Shown: positions 35,263 through 44,327 of the stretch, in pieces
Layout of the letters: each line of letters starts with the position of its first letter
How positions within the stretch are numbered: the stretch's first letter is position 1
NCBI RefSeq assembly: GCF_017939745.1
Contig: NZ_JAGKQQ010000001.1
Location: forward strand, 434,001 to 498,000
Direction of reading: 5' to 3'
Source of the DNA: Gemmata palustris
GTDB taxonomy: Bacteria > Planctomycetota > Planctomycetia > Gemmatales > Gemmataceae
Length of the DNA: 64,000 nucleotides
Position numbers and translations under genes: made by a program
The notes under the pieces: generated by a model
Told to the model about the DNA's origin: nothing
The model's input: the letters and a program-made list of their open reading frames with translations, nothing else
Databases searched by the model: none

Positions 35263-36024
35263 TTAGCAGCGCGTGGGCGCTGGCCCGCGCCGCCCGCGGA
35301 CCGGGCGCCGGCGCTGCTTGGCGCCGCTCGCGATCCAGTCGTGAACGAGCTTGATGTCCGCCTCGGTCGGCCGCGGCTTCCCGTCCGGCGGCATCGGCTT
35401 CGACGCCTCTGCGGTGAGTGAAATGTAGAGTACACTCTTCTCGGGGTCGCCCGCTTTGACAATGGCCCCGTCCTCGCCGCCCTTCATGATGGCCGCGACC
35501 GTGCGCAAGTCGATTCCGGCTTTCGGTTTCCCGACCGATCCGTGGCAGTTGTTGCAGTGGGCCACGAACACTTTCGACACGTCCTTGAACGAAACCGGCT
35601 TCACGTTCACCTTCTTGGGTTCGGGCGGCTTCGGCTCGGGCTCCTTGGGCTTCGGTTCCGGCGGTTTGGGTTCTGGTTCTTTGGGTTTGGGTTCTGGTGG
35701 TTTGGGTTCCGGCTCCAGTTCTTTGGGCTTCACCTCGACGGGCGGCATCGGGTTCGATTTCGGCTCGACCGGGGGAGTTGCGACTGGTGGCTTCACCACC
35801 GGCGTGTTCCGATCACCGGGTTTATCGGTGGGTTCTTTTTTAACTTCCGCCACCTCGACAGGCTTCGGCTTGCTCGCGCCCGCCCACACCCCAAAACTGA
35901 AGCCGATGAGCGTCAGGGCCGCGTAGAGCGATCCGAAGATCCACTGCCCGTTCGACGAGAGAGTTCCCGCCGGGACCGGTGCCTGGTCGTCGGAATCGTA
36001 TCCGCGTTTGTCGCGTCGAGGCAT
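35263..36024 (-). CDS. Membrane-anchored c-type cytochrome with Pro-Glu-Lys linker
   Basis: A 253-residue protein. A short cytoplasmic start (MPRRDKRGYDSDDQAP), one membrane segment (FGSLYAALTLIGFSFGVW, about 30-48), a long linker of repeated PEPKP/KEPEPKPP units (about 65-150), then a planctomycete cytochrome-c domain with the heme motif VAHCNNCHG near residue 167 and a distal Met in ASKPMPPDGKPRPT. The linker probably spans the periplasm or peptidoglycan. The ATG at 36024 is preferred; the further upstream frame is not protein-like. It converges with the interrupted gene (3-bp gap). Electron partners are unknown. Confidence 0.88.
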   Translation of the reverse strand: MPRRDKRGYDSDDQAPVPAGTLSSNGQWIFGSLYAALTLIGFSFGVWAGASKPKPVEVAEVKKEPTDKPGDRNTPVVKPPVATPPVEPKSNPMPPVEVKPKELEPEPKPPEPKPKEPEPKPPEPKPKEPEPKPPEPKKVNVKPVSFKDVSKVFVAHCNNCHGSVGKPKAGIDLRTVAAIMKGGEDGAIVKAGDPEKSVLYISLTAEASKPMPPDGKPRPTEADIKLVHDWIASGAKQRRRPVRGRRGPAPTRC

Positions 36025-36442
36025 GATGATTCGGGGGTGGAGTGTGGGCGTGGGAAGAGAGGCGACAGTGGAGCGTCTCGCGCCGCAGCCCGGCAACGGC
36101 CACTGAATTACCGATTTTAGCTCAGGCGCTCGAACCGGGCCAACCCTTTTCTCGTGGTGCAATGGTCGAGTTTTTGCGCGGGGGAGGGCGCACACATATA
36201 CGCCTCCTGGTTCCATTGAGACGAGGTGCGGGTAGGCACAGTTCCAGAAATCCGGGCGGGCCGGTATCGAAGCGGCGAGTAGATTCGGTGCCGGAGAACG
36301 CAGTCAATTGCGTGCCGGGATCACAATTGTATCGGGGCGCGAGGAAACTGTTGCTCCCCGCCGGCGCGCCCTGGTACACTATTCACTCCTGCCCGCCTCA
36401 ACCTCCGGCCCGTTTTGGCCCTCCCCGCCGAGGTTCGCATTC

Positions 36443-37927
36443 ATGCGGATTCGTTACGCGCTCGTTGTTCTCGCGTCTTTTTCACTCCCGGTCGGTGCTC
36501 GCGCTGAAGACCCGGTCAAGGTGAGTTACTACAAGGACGTGCGGCCGATCTTCCAGCAGCACTGCAACGGCTGCCACCAGCCCGCGAAGCCGCTCGGCGG
36601 CTACGTAATGACCACGCACGCCGACCTGCTCAAGCCGGGCGAACGCGGAAAAGCGGGCGTCGTCGCGAGCAAGCCCGCGGCCAGTCACCTCGTCGAACAG
36701 ATCAGGGTTCACGACAACGGCAAAGCGGAGATGCCGAAGGGCCGTGACCCGCTCAACGTGATTCAGATCAAACTCATTACGGACTGGATCGCGCAGGGGG
36801 CGACCGATGACACTCCCGCGAGCGCGCGGGCGGTGGTGGTCGATGCCTCGAACCCGCCAAAATATTCCGCGCCGCCGGTCGTAACGGCGCTCGCGTTCAA
36901 CGCGGACGGCTCCCGGCTCGCCGTGACCGGCTACCATGAAGTGCTGCTCTACGACACCGACGGGTACGCGCTCAAGTCGCGGCTCATCGGGATTTCGGAG
37001 CGCGTGCAGTCGATCGCGTACTCGCCGGACGGGAAGAAACTCGCGGTGGTCGGCGGCGCCCCCGGGCGCTTCGGCGAGGTTCAAGTGTGGAACCCCGAGG
37101 CCGAGAAGCTCCTGGTCTCCGCGCCGGTCACGTTCGACACGCTCTACGGCGTGAGCTGGGCGCCCGACAACAAGGCGCTCGCGTTCGGCTGCTCGGACAA
37201 CACTGTCCGTGCCGTGGACGCGACGAGCGGCAAGCAGATCCTTCAGATGGGCACGCACTCGGACTGGGTGCTGGGCACGGTGTTTTCGCAGGACGGTCTG
37301 CACCTCGTCTCCGTCGGGCGCGACATGAGCATGAAACTCACCGAAGTCCCCACGCAGCGGTTCGTGGACAACGTGACGAGCATCACGCCCGGCGCGCTGA
37401 AGGGCGGGCTGATGGCGGTGGACCGCCGACCGATGGACTATTCGGCCAAGATCCGAGTGTGGTCCACGGCCCACAAACTCACGTTGCCCAAGCGCATGCA
37501 GAAGGTGCCCGCGGACACGCCGGGCGCGAAGCCGAACGTGTACGACGAAGTCATCATCGCCGGTTCGGACGGTAAACCGCGGCTCTACAAGATGCACCGC
37601 GAAGTGAAGCGCGAGATCGGCGACGACTCGAACAAGGTGCGCGAATATGACGCGATGCCGGGGCGCATTTCGTCGCTCGCGTTCAACCCCGAGGGGACGA
37701 AGTTCACCGCGGTCAGCAGCCTCGACGGGAAGGGGGAGGTCCGCGTGTACGACGCGAACAGCGGCTCGAAGATCGTGTGCGAGAACGTGACCGGCCCCGT
37801 GTACGCGGCCGCGTGGCACCCCGCGGGGAACGTCATCGCGTCCGCGGGCTTCGACGGCACCGTGTGGCTCCACAACGCCGCGACCGGCAAACTGCTCAAC
37901 AGCTTCGTGGTGCTGCCGAAAAAATGA
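36443..37927 (+). CDS. Secreted c-type cytochrome with WD40 repeats
   Basis: A 494-residue protein with a signal peptide (MRIRYALVVLASFSLPVGARA), a planctomycete cytochrome-c domain (about 25-120; heme motif FQQHCNGCHQ near residue 42, distal PKGRDPL/Met region) and a C-terminal WD40 beta-propeller (about 145-490; repeats such as VTALAFNADGSRLAVTGYHEV, SIAYSPDGKKLAVVGG, GVSWAPDNKALAFG, LGTVFSQDGLHLVSVG). This cytochrome-propeller architecture is common in planctomycetes and usually sits next to DUF1549/DUF1553 proteins, as here. Its role is unknown, probably periplasmic electron transfer or protein assembly. Start by signal peptide and the GAGG site upstream. Confidence 0.92.
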   Translation: MRIRYALVVLASFSLPVGARAEDPVKVSYYKDVRPIFQQHCNGCHQPAKPLGGYVMTTHADLLKPGERGKAGVVASKPAASHLVEQIRVHDNGKAEMPKGRDPLNVIQIKLITDWIAQGATDDTPASARAVVVDASNPPKYSAPPVVTALAFNADGSRLAVTGYHEVLLYDTDGYALKSRLIGISERVQSIAYSPDGKKLAVVGGAPGRFGEVQVWNPEAEKLLVSAPVTFDTLYGVSWAPDNKALAFGCSDNTVRAVDATSGKQILQMGTHSDWVLGTVFSQDGLHLVSVGRDMSMKLTEVPTQRFVDNVTSITPGALKGGLMAVDRRPMDYSAKIRVWSTAHKLTLPKRMQKVPADTPGAKPNVYDEVIIAGSDGKPRLYKMHREVKREIGDDSNKVREYDAMPGRISSLAFNPEGTKFTAVSSLDGKGEVRVYDANSGSKIVCENVTGPVYAAAWHPAGNVIASAGFDGTVWLHNAATGKLLNSFVVLPKK

Positions 37928-38055
37928 CAGCCCGGGGCGCGTCCAGCGTCCCCGATTGATCCCGTATTCCAGGGCGTTGTCCGGGCCGTATGAATTCCGG
38001 TGTTGTCCCGCCCGTATTGGGCCGTTGTATCCGAGAGGCGTTGTCCCCGCCCGTA

Positions 38056-38156
38056 TCCCAGGGCGTTGCCCTGGGCTGAGGAATCGCACCCGTTCGGGTG
38101 CCGGGCATTTCAGGCCGAAGGTCTGAGATTCCCCAGCCCAGGGCAACGCCCTGGGA
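38056..38156. repeat. 30-bp inverted repeat between two cytochrome genes
   Basis: Arms 38056-38085 and 38127-38156 match at 29 of 30 bases (core CAGGGCGTTGCCCTGG, itself palindromic), with a 41-base spacer. Degenerate copies of the CAGGGCGTTG core precede it (from about 37966), so the gap between the WD40 and DUF1549 genes is largely repeat-derived. Confidence 0.85.
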
Positions 38157-38231
38157 CACAACCAGGGATCCGAACCACCCCCGCCCGGTCCCCGGGCGTT
38201 TAACCGACAACCGACCCCCGAGACCTCTTCC

Positions 38232-41200
38232 ATGAAACTCTTTCGATACGCTGCGGCCGTGCTCCTGATCGGCGGTGCGCTTCCTGCATTCGCGCAAGAA
38301 AAGCTGCCGGATGGGGCAAAGGTAACGAAGCTCGACGTTCACCCCACGAAGATCGAGCTGAGCGGGCCGTTCGCGTACTCGCAACTGCTCGTGACCGCGA
38401 CGCTCGACACCGGCGACGTCATCGACGCGACGCGCATCGCGAAGGTCACCGTGCCGAAAGTTGCGACCGTGAACGCGGCCGGGCTGGTGCGGCCGGCCGC
38501 CGACGGCTCGGGCGAGATTACAGTGACCCTCGCGGGCACCACCGCGACCGTGCCGCTGGCCGCGAAGGGGTTCGGCGAAGACAAGCCGGTCAGCTTCGTT
38601 ACGGACGTGCAACCGGTGCTCAGCAAGCTCGGGTGCAACGCGGGCACCTGTCACGGCGCGCAAGCGGGCAAGAACGGCTTCAAGCTCTCGCTCCGCGGGT
38701 ACGACTCGCTGTACGATTTCCGCGCGCTCACGGACGATCTCGAGGGGCGCCGGTTCAACCGCGCGGCGCCGGAAAAGAGCCTCATGCTGATGAAGCCGGC
38801 CGGGGCCGTGCCGCACCAGGGCGGTGTGACGATGGCGGCCGGCGACCCGAACTACGAACTCGTCCGCAGGTGGATCGCGCAGGGCGTGAAGCTCGACCTC
38901 GACGCGGTCCGCGTGAAGTCACTCGAAATCTTCCCCAAGAACCCGATCATCGGGCGCATCGGGCAGAAACAACAGTTCGCCGCGATCGCCACCTATACCG
39001 ACGGTCGCGTGCGCGACGTGTCCGCCGAGACGTTCATCGAGAGCAGTAACACCGAGGGCGCGACCGTCGATAAGACCGGCCTGGTCGCGACCGCCCGGCG
39101 CGGCGAAACGACGATGCTCGCGCGCTACGAAGGGGCCTACGCCGCGAGCACGATCGTCATCATGGGCGACCGCTCGGGCTTCGAGTGGAACCAGCAGCCC
39201 GTTCGCAACTACATCGACGAGTTAGTTGATGCGAAACTGAAGAAGGTGAAAGTGCAGGCCAGCGCGGTGTCCGACGACGCCACGTTCCTGCGCCGCGTGT
39301 ACCTCGACCTGACCGGGCTCCCGCCCACGGTCGATCAGGTGCGGCAGTTCGTCGCCGATACGCGCGAGACCCGTGCGAAGCGCGAAGCGGTGATCGACGG
39401 GCTCGTGGGCGGCGACGCTTTCGTCGAGCACTGGTCGAACAAGTGGGCCGACATGCTGATGGTGAATCGCAAGTTCCTCGGCGACGTCGGTGCGACCGCG
39501 TTCCGCAAGTGGATTCGAGACGCGGTGGCCGAGAACCGGCCCTACGACAAGTTCGCGCACCAGATCATCACCGCGACCGGCTCGAACGTGGAGAACCCGC
39601 CCGGCGCATACTACAAGACGCTCCGCACCCCCGACGCGGTGATGGAGAACACCACGCAACTGTTCCTCGCGGTGCGGTTCAACTGCAACAAGTGCCACGA
39701 CCACCCGTTCGAGAAGTGGACCCAGGACCAATATTTCAGCCTCGCGGCGTACTTCGCCCAGGTCGGCCGCACCCCGGACCCGAAGTTCCGGGGCCAGACG
39801 CTCGGGGGCACCGCGGTCGAGGGCGCGAAGCCGCTCGTCGAGATCATCACCGACCTGAAGGCCGGCGAGATCAAACACGACCGCACCAGCGAGAACGCGA
39901 AGGCGAGTTTCCCGTACCCGGTACCAATGAAGGAACCCGCCGGGGCGTCGCGCCGCGAAGAGGTCGCGAAATGGATCACCTCGCCGCAGAACCAGTATTT
40001 CGCGAAGAGCTACGTGAACCGCGTGTGGAGCTACCTGCTCGGCGTCGGCATCATCGAGCCGGTGGACGACATCCGCGCCGGGAACCCGGCCACGAACCCG
40101 GAACTGCTCGACAAGTTGACCGAGGACTTCGTAGCGAGCGGGTTCGATACGCAGAAGCTCATCAAGACGATCTGCAAGAGCCGCACGTACCAGCTCTCGC
40201 TCGCGACGAACAAGTGGAACAGGGACGACGAAATTAACTACTCCCACGCCCTCGCACGGCGGCTCCCGGCCGAGGTGCTGTTCGACACGATCCACCGTGC
40301 GACCGGGTCGCAGTCGCGGTTGCCGGGTCTGCCCCCGGGCGCCCGCGCCGCGCAGTTGCTCGATAGCAATGTCGAGTTGCCCGGCGGGTTCCTGGACATC
40401 TTCAACAAGCCGGTGCGCGAGACCTCGTGCGAGTGCGAGCGCGGGACCGGGCTGAACATCGGGCCGATCATGGCGATGGTGAACGGTCCCGTCGTCGGGG
40501 ACGCCATCAAAGACCCGAGCAACCGGCTCAACAGGTTCGTCGTTGCGGAGAAGGACGACGCGAAGGTGGCCGACGAAATCTACCTCGCGGTGCTGAACCG
40601 GCTCCCCACCCCGGCGGAACGGAAGGCCGCGATTGCCGCGATCGGCGCCGCCGCGACCGACCACGCGAAGATGCTCGCGGAGTATATGCCGAAGCTCGAT
40701 GCGCTCAACGCGCACAAGGCTACACTCGATGCGAAGCAGGCCGTGTGGGAAGAGGCGCTGAAAGCACAGAAACCGACCGCGTGGACCCCGCTCGACGTGC
40801 GCCGCGCGCGAGCACAGATGCCCGACACCACGCTGACGATCAACAAGGACGGCTCGATTCTCGCGGGTGGTAAAGTTGTTCCAGACACCGATCTCTACAC
40901 GGTCTTCGGCCTCACCGAGATCGATAAGCCGATCACCGCACTGCGGCTCGAAGTGCTCGCCGATCCGACCCTTCCCGTGAAGGGGCCGGGCCGGGCGGAC
41001 AACGGTAACTTCGTGCTCAACGAGTTCCGCCTCACGTACAAGGCGCTCGACAAGCCGGACGTGAACGCGGCTGCGATTAAGCTGAAGGCGACCGCCCAGA
41101 TCTTCGCTCAGGACACGTTCCCGGCGGCGAACGCGGTGGACGGTAACCCCGTCACCGGGTGGGCCACCGCGCCGCGGTTCGGCGCTGATAACGCGGCGCT

Positions 41201-41561
41201 GTTCAAGTTCGACAAGCCCGTGAGCGGGGGGGCCGGGGTTTACTTCACCGCGGTCCTGGACCAAAGGTACGGCGGGAAGCACACGGTCGGTAAGTTCCGG
41301 CTGTCGGTGACAACGGACGCGGACCCGAAGCTCCAGAGTGCGCTGACCCCGGCCCAAATCGCGCTGCTCGAAACGCCGATCGATCAGCGGACCCCGGCTC
41401 AAAAGGACGCGCTGCGGCAGATGTATCTGGCGCAGGACAAGGAATACGCCCGCCTCGCGGCTGAGGCCGCGGACGCGCCGCCTTCCGACGCCCGCGTGCT
41501 GGGGGCACAAGACCTGGTTTGGGCGCTCATCAACAATCCGGCGTTCTTGTTCAACCACTAA
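38232..41561 (+). CDS. DUF1549/DUF1553 protein with Ig-like and cytochrome regions
   Basis: A 1109-residue secreted protein: signal peptide (MKLFRYAAAVLLIGGALPAFA), a bacterial Ig-like (BIG2-type) domain (about 30-115), a heme-like segment LSKLGCNAGTCHGAQAG (near 137), a second Ig-like domain (about 225-310), DUF1549 (about 325-540, with FNCNKCHDHPFEKWTQ) and DUF1553 (about 580-800, with YVNRVWSYLLGVGIIEPVDD and HALARRLPAEVLFDTIHRATG), then a C-terminal extension including a beta-rich domain. This is a hallmark planctomycete family, often next to DUF1501 or WD40 cytochromes; the function is unproven. The first Cys pair is CX4CH instead of CX2CH. A strong terminator follows. Confidence 0.94.
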   Translation: MKLFRYAAAVLLIGGALPAFAQEKLPDGAKVTKLDVHPTKIELSGPFAYSQLLVTATLDTGDVIDATRIAKVTVPKVATVNAAGLVRPAADGSGEITVTLAGTTATVPLAAKGFGEDKPVSFVTDVQPVLSKLGCNAGTCHGAQAGKNGFKLSLRGYDSLYDFRALTDDLEGRRFNRAAPEKSLMLMKPAGAVPHQGGVTMAAGDPNYELVRRWIAQGVKLDLDAVRVKSLEIFPKNPIIGRIGQKQQFAAIATYTDGRVRDVSAETFIESSNTEGATVDKTGLVATARRGETTMLARYEGAYAASTIVIMGDRSGFEWNQQPVRNYIDELVDAKLKKVKVQASAVSDDATFLRRVYLDLTGLPPTVDQVRQFVADTRETRAKREAVIDGLVGGDAFVEHWSNKWADMLMVNRKFLGDVGATAFRKWIRDAVAENRPYDKFAHQIITATGSNVENPPGAYYKTLRTPDAVMENTTQLFLAVRFNCNKCHDHPFEKWTQDQYFSLAAYFAQVGRTPDPKFRGQTLGGTAVEGAKPLVEIITDLKAGEIKHDRTSENAKASFPYPVPMKEPAGASRREEVAKWITSPQNQYFAKSYVNRVWSYLLGVGIIEPVDDIRAGNPATNPELLDKLTEDFVASGFDTQKLIKTICKSRTYQLSLATNKWNRDDEINYSHALARRLPAEVLFDTIHRATGSQSRLPGLPPGARAAQLLDSNVELPGGFLDIFNKPVRETSCECERGTGLNIGPIMAMVNGPVVGDAIKDPSNRLNRFVVAEKDDAKVADEIYLAVLNRLPTPAERKAAIAAIGAAATDHAKMLAEYMPKLDALNAHKATLDAKQAVWEEALKAQKPTAWTPLDVRRARAQMPDTTLTINKDGSILAGGKVVPDTDLYTVFGLTEIDKPITALRLEVLADPTLPVKGPGRADNGNFVLNEFRLTYKALDKPDVNAAAIKLKATAQIFAQDTFPAANAVDGNPVTGWATAPRFGADNAALFKFDKPVSGGAGVYFTAVLDQRYGGKHTVGKFRLSVTTDADPKLQSALTPAQIALLETPIDQRTPAQKDALRQMYLAQDKEYARLAAEAADAPPSDARVLGAQDLVWALINNPAFLFNH

Positions 41562-41607
41562 TTGCGAAGGAACTGACCTCCAACCCATTCGTTGTGTGTT
41601 GGAGGCT

Positions 41608-41661
41608 CACAACAATACGACCCCGGCGGGCACCTGTGCTCGCCGGGGTCGTATTGTTGTG
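41608..41661 (+). terminator. Strong hairpin after the DUF1549/1553 gene
   Basis: A perfect 21-bp stem (41608-41628 with 41641-41661, 12-base loop), 47 bp past the stop codon. It separates this gene from the convergent cytochrome gene and may serve both strands: the AT-rich outer stem gives TATTGTTGTG on either side. Confidence 0.85.
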
Positions 41662-41712
41662 GCAGATCGTTCGTGTGTGGGCCGCTGTTCGGTGTCGAGC
41701 GCGGGTTGCGTT

Positions 41713-42315
41713 CTACTTGCGACTGGCGAGGTATTCGACCAGCGCCTTCAGGTCAGCATCGCTGATCTTATCGACCCCGGACGCGGGCATTCGGGACGTC
41801 GGCGAGTGGGACTTCGGGTCGCGGATGTGATCGCTGAGCCACTTTGTTGTGTGTTCGGCCTCGGCTCCTGTCTTGGTCCGGTCCGGTCCGCTCATTCCCG
41901 GCGGCCCACCGGGGCCACCCGGAGGCCCGCCCATTCCGGGAGGTCCACCCGGGCCTCCGGGCGGTCCGCCTGGCCCCCCGGGAGGTCCACCGGGGCCACC
42001 CGGAGGCCCGCCCATTCCCGGTGGGCGTCCCATTCCCCCGCCCGTATCGCCGAGCTTGTGGCACCGGGCACAGTTGTTGTCCGCGTACACCTTCTTGCCG
42101 GCCGCGAACTCTTCCCCGCCGGGCAGTTTGGCGAGGACGTCCTGCGCGGAAGGCCCGCCCATGCCCCCGGGCGGTCCGCCGCGCGAATTACCGACCGGCG
42201 GTCCGCCCGCGTCGGTGTTCTCGACCTTCTTTTGACACCCCACGACCGCCAGCCCGAACGCCACGCTCAGGCAGAGCGGCGCGGGCCACGCACTCCGAAC
42301 ACCACCGCGAGTCAT
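41713..42315 (-). CDS. Cytochrome c lipoprotein with Gly/Pro-rich insert
   Basis: A 200-residue lipoprotein: signal peptide ending in a lipobox-like AVVGC (Cys near residue 26), a short Gly/Pro stretch, a cytochrome-c segment with the heme motif NNCARCHKLGD (near residue 80), about 55 residues of low-complexity GGPPGGPGG repeats, then the rest of a class I cytochrome (HTTKWLSDHIRDPKSHSPTSRMPA...LKALVEYLASRK) with the likely distal Met in SRMPA. The repeat is thus inside the heme domain, between the CxxCH and the Met ligand. The start at 42315 is set by the signal peptide. Convergent with the DUF1549/1553 gene. Confidence 0.88.
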   Translation of the reverse strand: MTRGGVRSAWPAPLCLSVAFGLAVVGCQKKVENTDAGGPPVGNSRGGPPGGMGGPSAQDVLAKLPGGEEFAAGKKVYADNNCARCHKLGDTGGGMGRPPGMGGPPGGPGGPPGGPGGPPGGPGGPPGMGGPPGGPGGPPGMSGPDRTKTGAEAEHTTKWLSDHIRDPKSHSPTSRMPASGVDKISDADLKALVEYLASRK

Positions 42316-42608
42316 CGCCGTACCCTTTCCGTCCGAGATGAATGACGCCGCCCGCCGCCCGGATGGGATAGATCGCAGCGGGAACGCGCGAGTCGGGGCC
42401 GAAGTGCTCCGGTCGAAGCGCGTCGGCAAATTAGACCACGGCACCTTAAACGGAACAAGCACCTCGTTCGGGACGGTCTTCGGGTGAAGCGATAGTGGCT
42501 TGGTTGAACTTGTAGACCGAGGTGGGCGCGGCGCCCGGTTTCGGGCGCGTGCTGAGCGTGTAAAGCCCCAAACTGAAGGGCTACGGAAGGGGTCGCTGCC
42601 AGTTTCGA

Positions 42609-44228
42609 TCATTTCACCAAGCGCGGTTCCATCCAGCCCCCGTGGGCGCCTCTGTGATTGCCGAGCGTGCGCAGCCCGAGGGTGAGAACGCTGACCCCCT
42701 GAATGTCGAGGTCGCACGACTCCTTTGGGGTGCCGACGCCGATGACGTCCGAGTGCCAGATCTCTTTACCGTCGGCGGTTACGACGAACATGAGCGGTCC
42801 GCCCCACTCGTCCGAAGAGTCCGCCATCGCGACCTCGGATTGGAAGCGCGCGTACATTTTGTCAACCGCGTAGCTCGCAAACATCTGTTTGCCGAACGAC
42901 GGGGCTCCGTGCATGAAGATCCCGTGCGGCGCGAGCACCCCGCGGACCCGGACCTTGCCGTCGACGTGCGACGGGAGGTGACCCGGGGGCGGGAACACGT
43001 AGGTGTCCAACACGGGCAGCTCCGAAACGAACTGGGATTGCGGTGCGGTCTCCTTCACTTGCGCCCCGCCGCTACCGCCACCTTGTGGGCCGGCCTTTCC
43101 GCGTCCCTTTGTGAGAGCCACGCCGAGTACCACCGCGGCCAGCGCGACCCACGCACACGCGACGAGCGCGAGTGCGGTCCGGTGCCGGCGCCAGAACGAG
43201 CGCCGGGCCGATTCCATCACTTCGGTGTCGGAATCGCGGTCGAAGCCGTCGCGAATGTCCTGAAGGCGCTTGACCACTTCCGCGGCCGATGAGGGCCGGC
43301 TGTCGGGGTTCTTCGACAGCAACTCGGCGATCAATTTCGAGAGCGATTCGGGCACGTCGGCGTTCAGTTTCCGCGCCGGCACCGGGGTGTCGGCGACCAG
43401 CGCCGCGGCCTGTGCGATCGGACTGGTTGCCGCGAACGGCGGGCGCCCGGTGGCCATCGCGTACAACACGCACCCGAAGCTGAACAGGTCCGTCCGCGGA
43501 TCGAGCGGCCACCCCCGCACTTGCTCCGGCGACATGTACGCGGGTGTGCCGACGACCGCACCGGCCTCGGTCAGGTGCGTGTCTTCGTGGATCTCCCGCA
43601 CCAGGCCGAAGTCGAGGATCTTCACGTGCGGGAGGACCGACGAACCCGAGCCGGCAGGCCCTCCGCGCTTCTGTTCGTCTCTCCCGGATTCGAGCCAGAT
43701 GTTGCCCGGTTTGATGTCGCGGTGGATCAACCCGTGTTCGTGGATCGCGCTTAACCCGGTCGCGATCTCTTCGGCCGTGCGCAGCAGTTCAGGGTAGTTA
43801 AGCGGTGTCTTGTTGCGCAGGCGCGATTCCAGCGATTCGCCCTTCAGCAACTCCATCGCGAGGAACATCGTACCGCGGTCCTCGCCGGTCTGGTACACGG
43901 TCACGAGGTTGGGGTGCTTGATCGCGGCCAGCGCGCGGGCTTCGCGGAGGAACCGCTCCCACCAACTCCCCACGTCCTCGCCCGGTGGAAGGCACATCAC
44001 TTTGAGGGCCACGTCGCGCTTCAGCGTCATGTCTTCGGCGAAGAACACTTTCCCCATACCGCCGGAGCCGATGAGCCGGAACACGCGATAGTTTCCGAGC
44101 CGGCCGAACTCGCCGGGCAGTGCGGGGGCGCGGAGGAACGGGAACGCAGCGGTTTCGGGCAGCGCGACCCGACCCGCACCCGCGCCGTCCGGTGAACCGT
44201 GTCGGTCGCTGCGAATGGTGATGGACAT
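42609..44228 (-). CDS. Ser/Thr protein kinase with NPCBM-like extracytoplasmic domain
   Basis: A 539-residue receptor-type kinase. Kinase domain about 47-320: GSGGMGKVFFAE, VALKVM lysine, HRDIKPGNIWLE, DFGLVRE, GTPAYMSPEQVRG. One membrane segment (ALALVACAWVALAAVVLGVAL, about 352-372). Residues about 400-539 resemble the NPCBM carbohydrate-binding module (GVLAPHGIFMHGAP, FARFQSEVAM-type core, GPLMFVVTADGKEIWHSDVIG, LTLGLRTLGNHRGAHGGWMEP), as a periplasmic sensor. The region before the kinase (FLRAPALPGEFGRLGNYRV) closely resembles that of the UrtA-type kinase at 4444, so the two share a kinase half and differ in the sensor. The start at 44228 is the first plausible ATG. Confidence 0.9.
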   Translation of the reverse strand: MSITIRSDRHGSPDGAGAGRVALPETAAFPFLRAPALPGEFGRLGNYRVFRLIGSGGMGKVFFAEDMTLKRDVALKVMCLPPGEDVGSWWERFLREARALAAIKHPNLVTVYQTGEDRGTMFLAMELLKGESLESRLRNKTPLNYPELLRTAEEIATGLSAIHEHGLIHRDIKPGNIWLESGRDEQKRGGPAGSGSSVLPHVKILDFGLVREIHEDTHLTEAGAVVGTPAYMSPEQVRGWPLDPRTDLFSFGCVLYAMATGRPPFAATSPIAQAAALVADTPVPARKLNADVPESLSKLIAELLSKNPDSRPSSAAEVVKRLQDIRDGFDRDSDTEVMESARRSFWRRHRTALALVACAWVALAAVVLGVALTKGRGKAGPQGGGSGGAQVKETAPQSQFVSELPVLDTYVFPPPGHLPSHVDGKVRVRGVLAPHGIFMHGAPSFGKQMFASYAVDKMYARFQSEVAMADSSDEWGGPLMFVVTADGKEIWHSDVIGVGTPKESCDLDIQGVSVLTLGLRTLGNHRGAHGGWMEPRLVK

Positions 44229-44327
44229 TCTTTTTCGGGTCTCCCGCCCGTCGAAACGGAGTATCGCATTCAACAATGCGACGCAAATGCCGGGAGTGCA
44301 ACGCGATCGGATCGGGCCGGAGTGGTT

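Noticed and set aside
35640..35720. Short tandem GGTTTGGGTTC-like units that might suggest a CRISPR or satellite
   Set aside because: They encode the PEPKP stalk of the cytochrome at 35263 in frame; spacing is irregular and there are no spacers. No CRISPR array is present in the window.
39222..41588. A 788-codon minus-strand open frame opposite the DUF1549/1553 gene
   Set aside because: Antisense shadow; composition is Arg/Val/Leu/Gly-rich and no domain is visible, while the plus strand has a full family match.
41900..42040. GGAGGTCCACC-type tandem repeats that could be a DNA repeat array
   Set aside because: They are in-frame Gly/Pro codons inside the cytochrome lipoprotein; reported as a protein feature instead.
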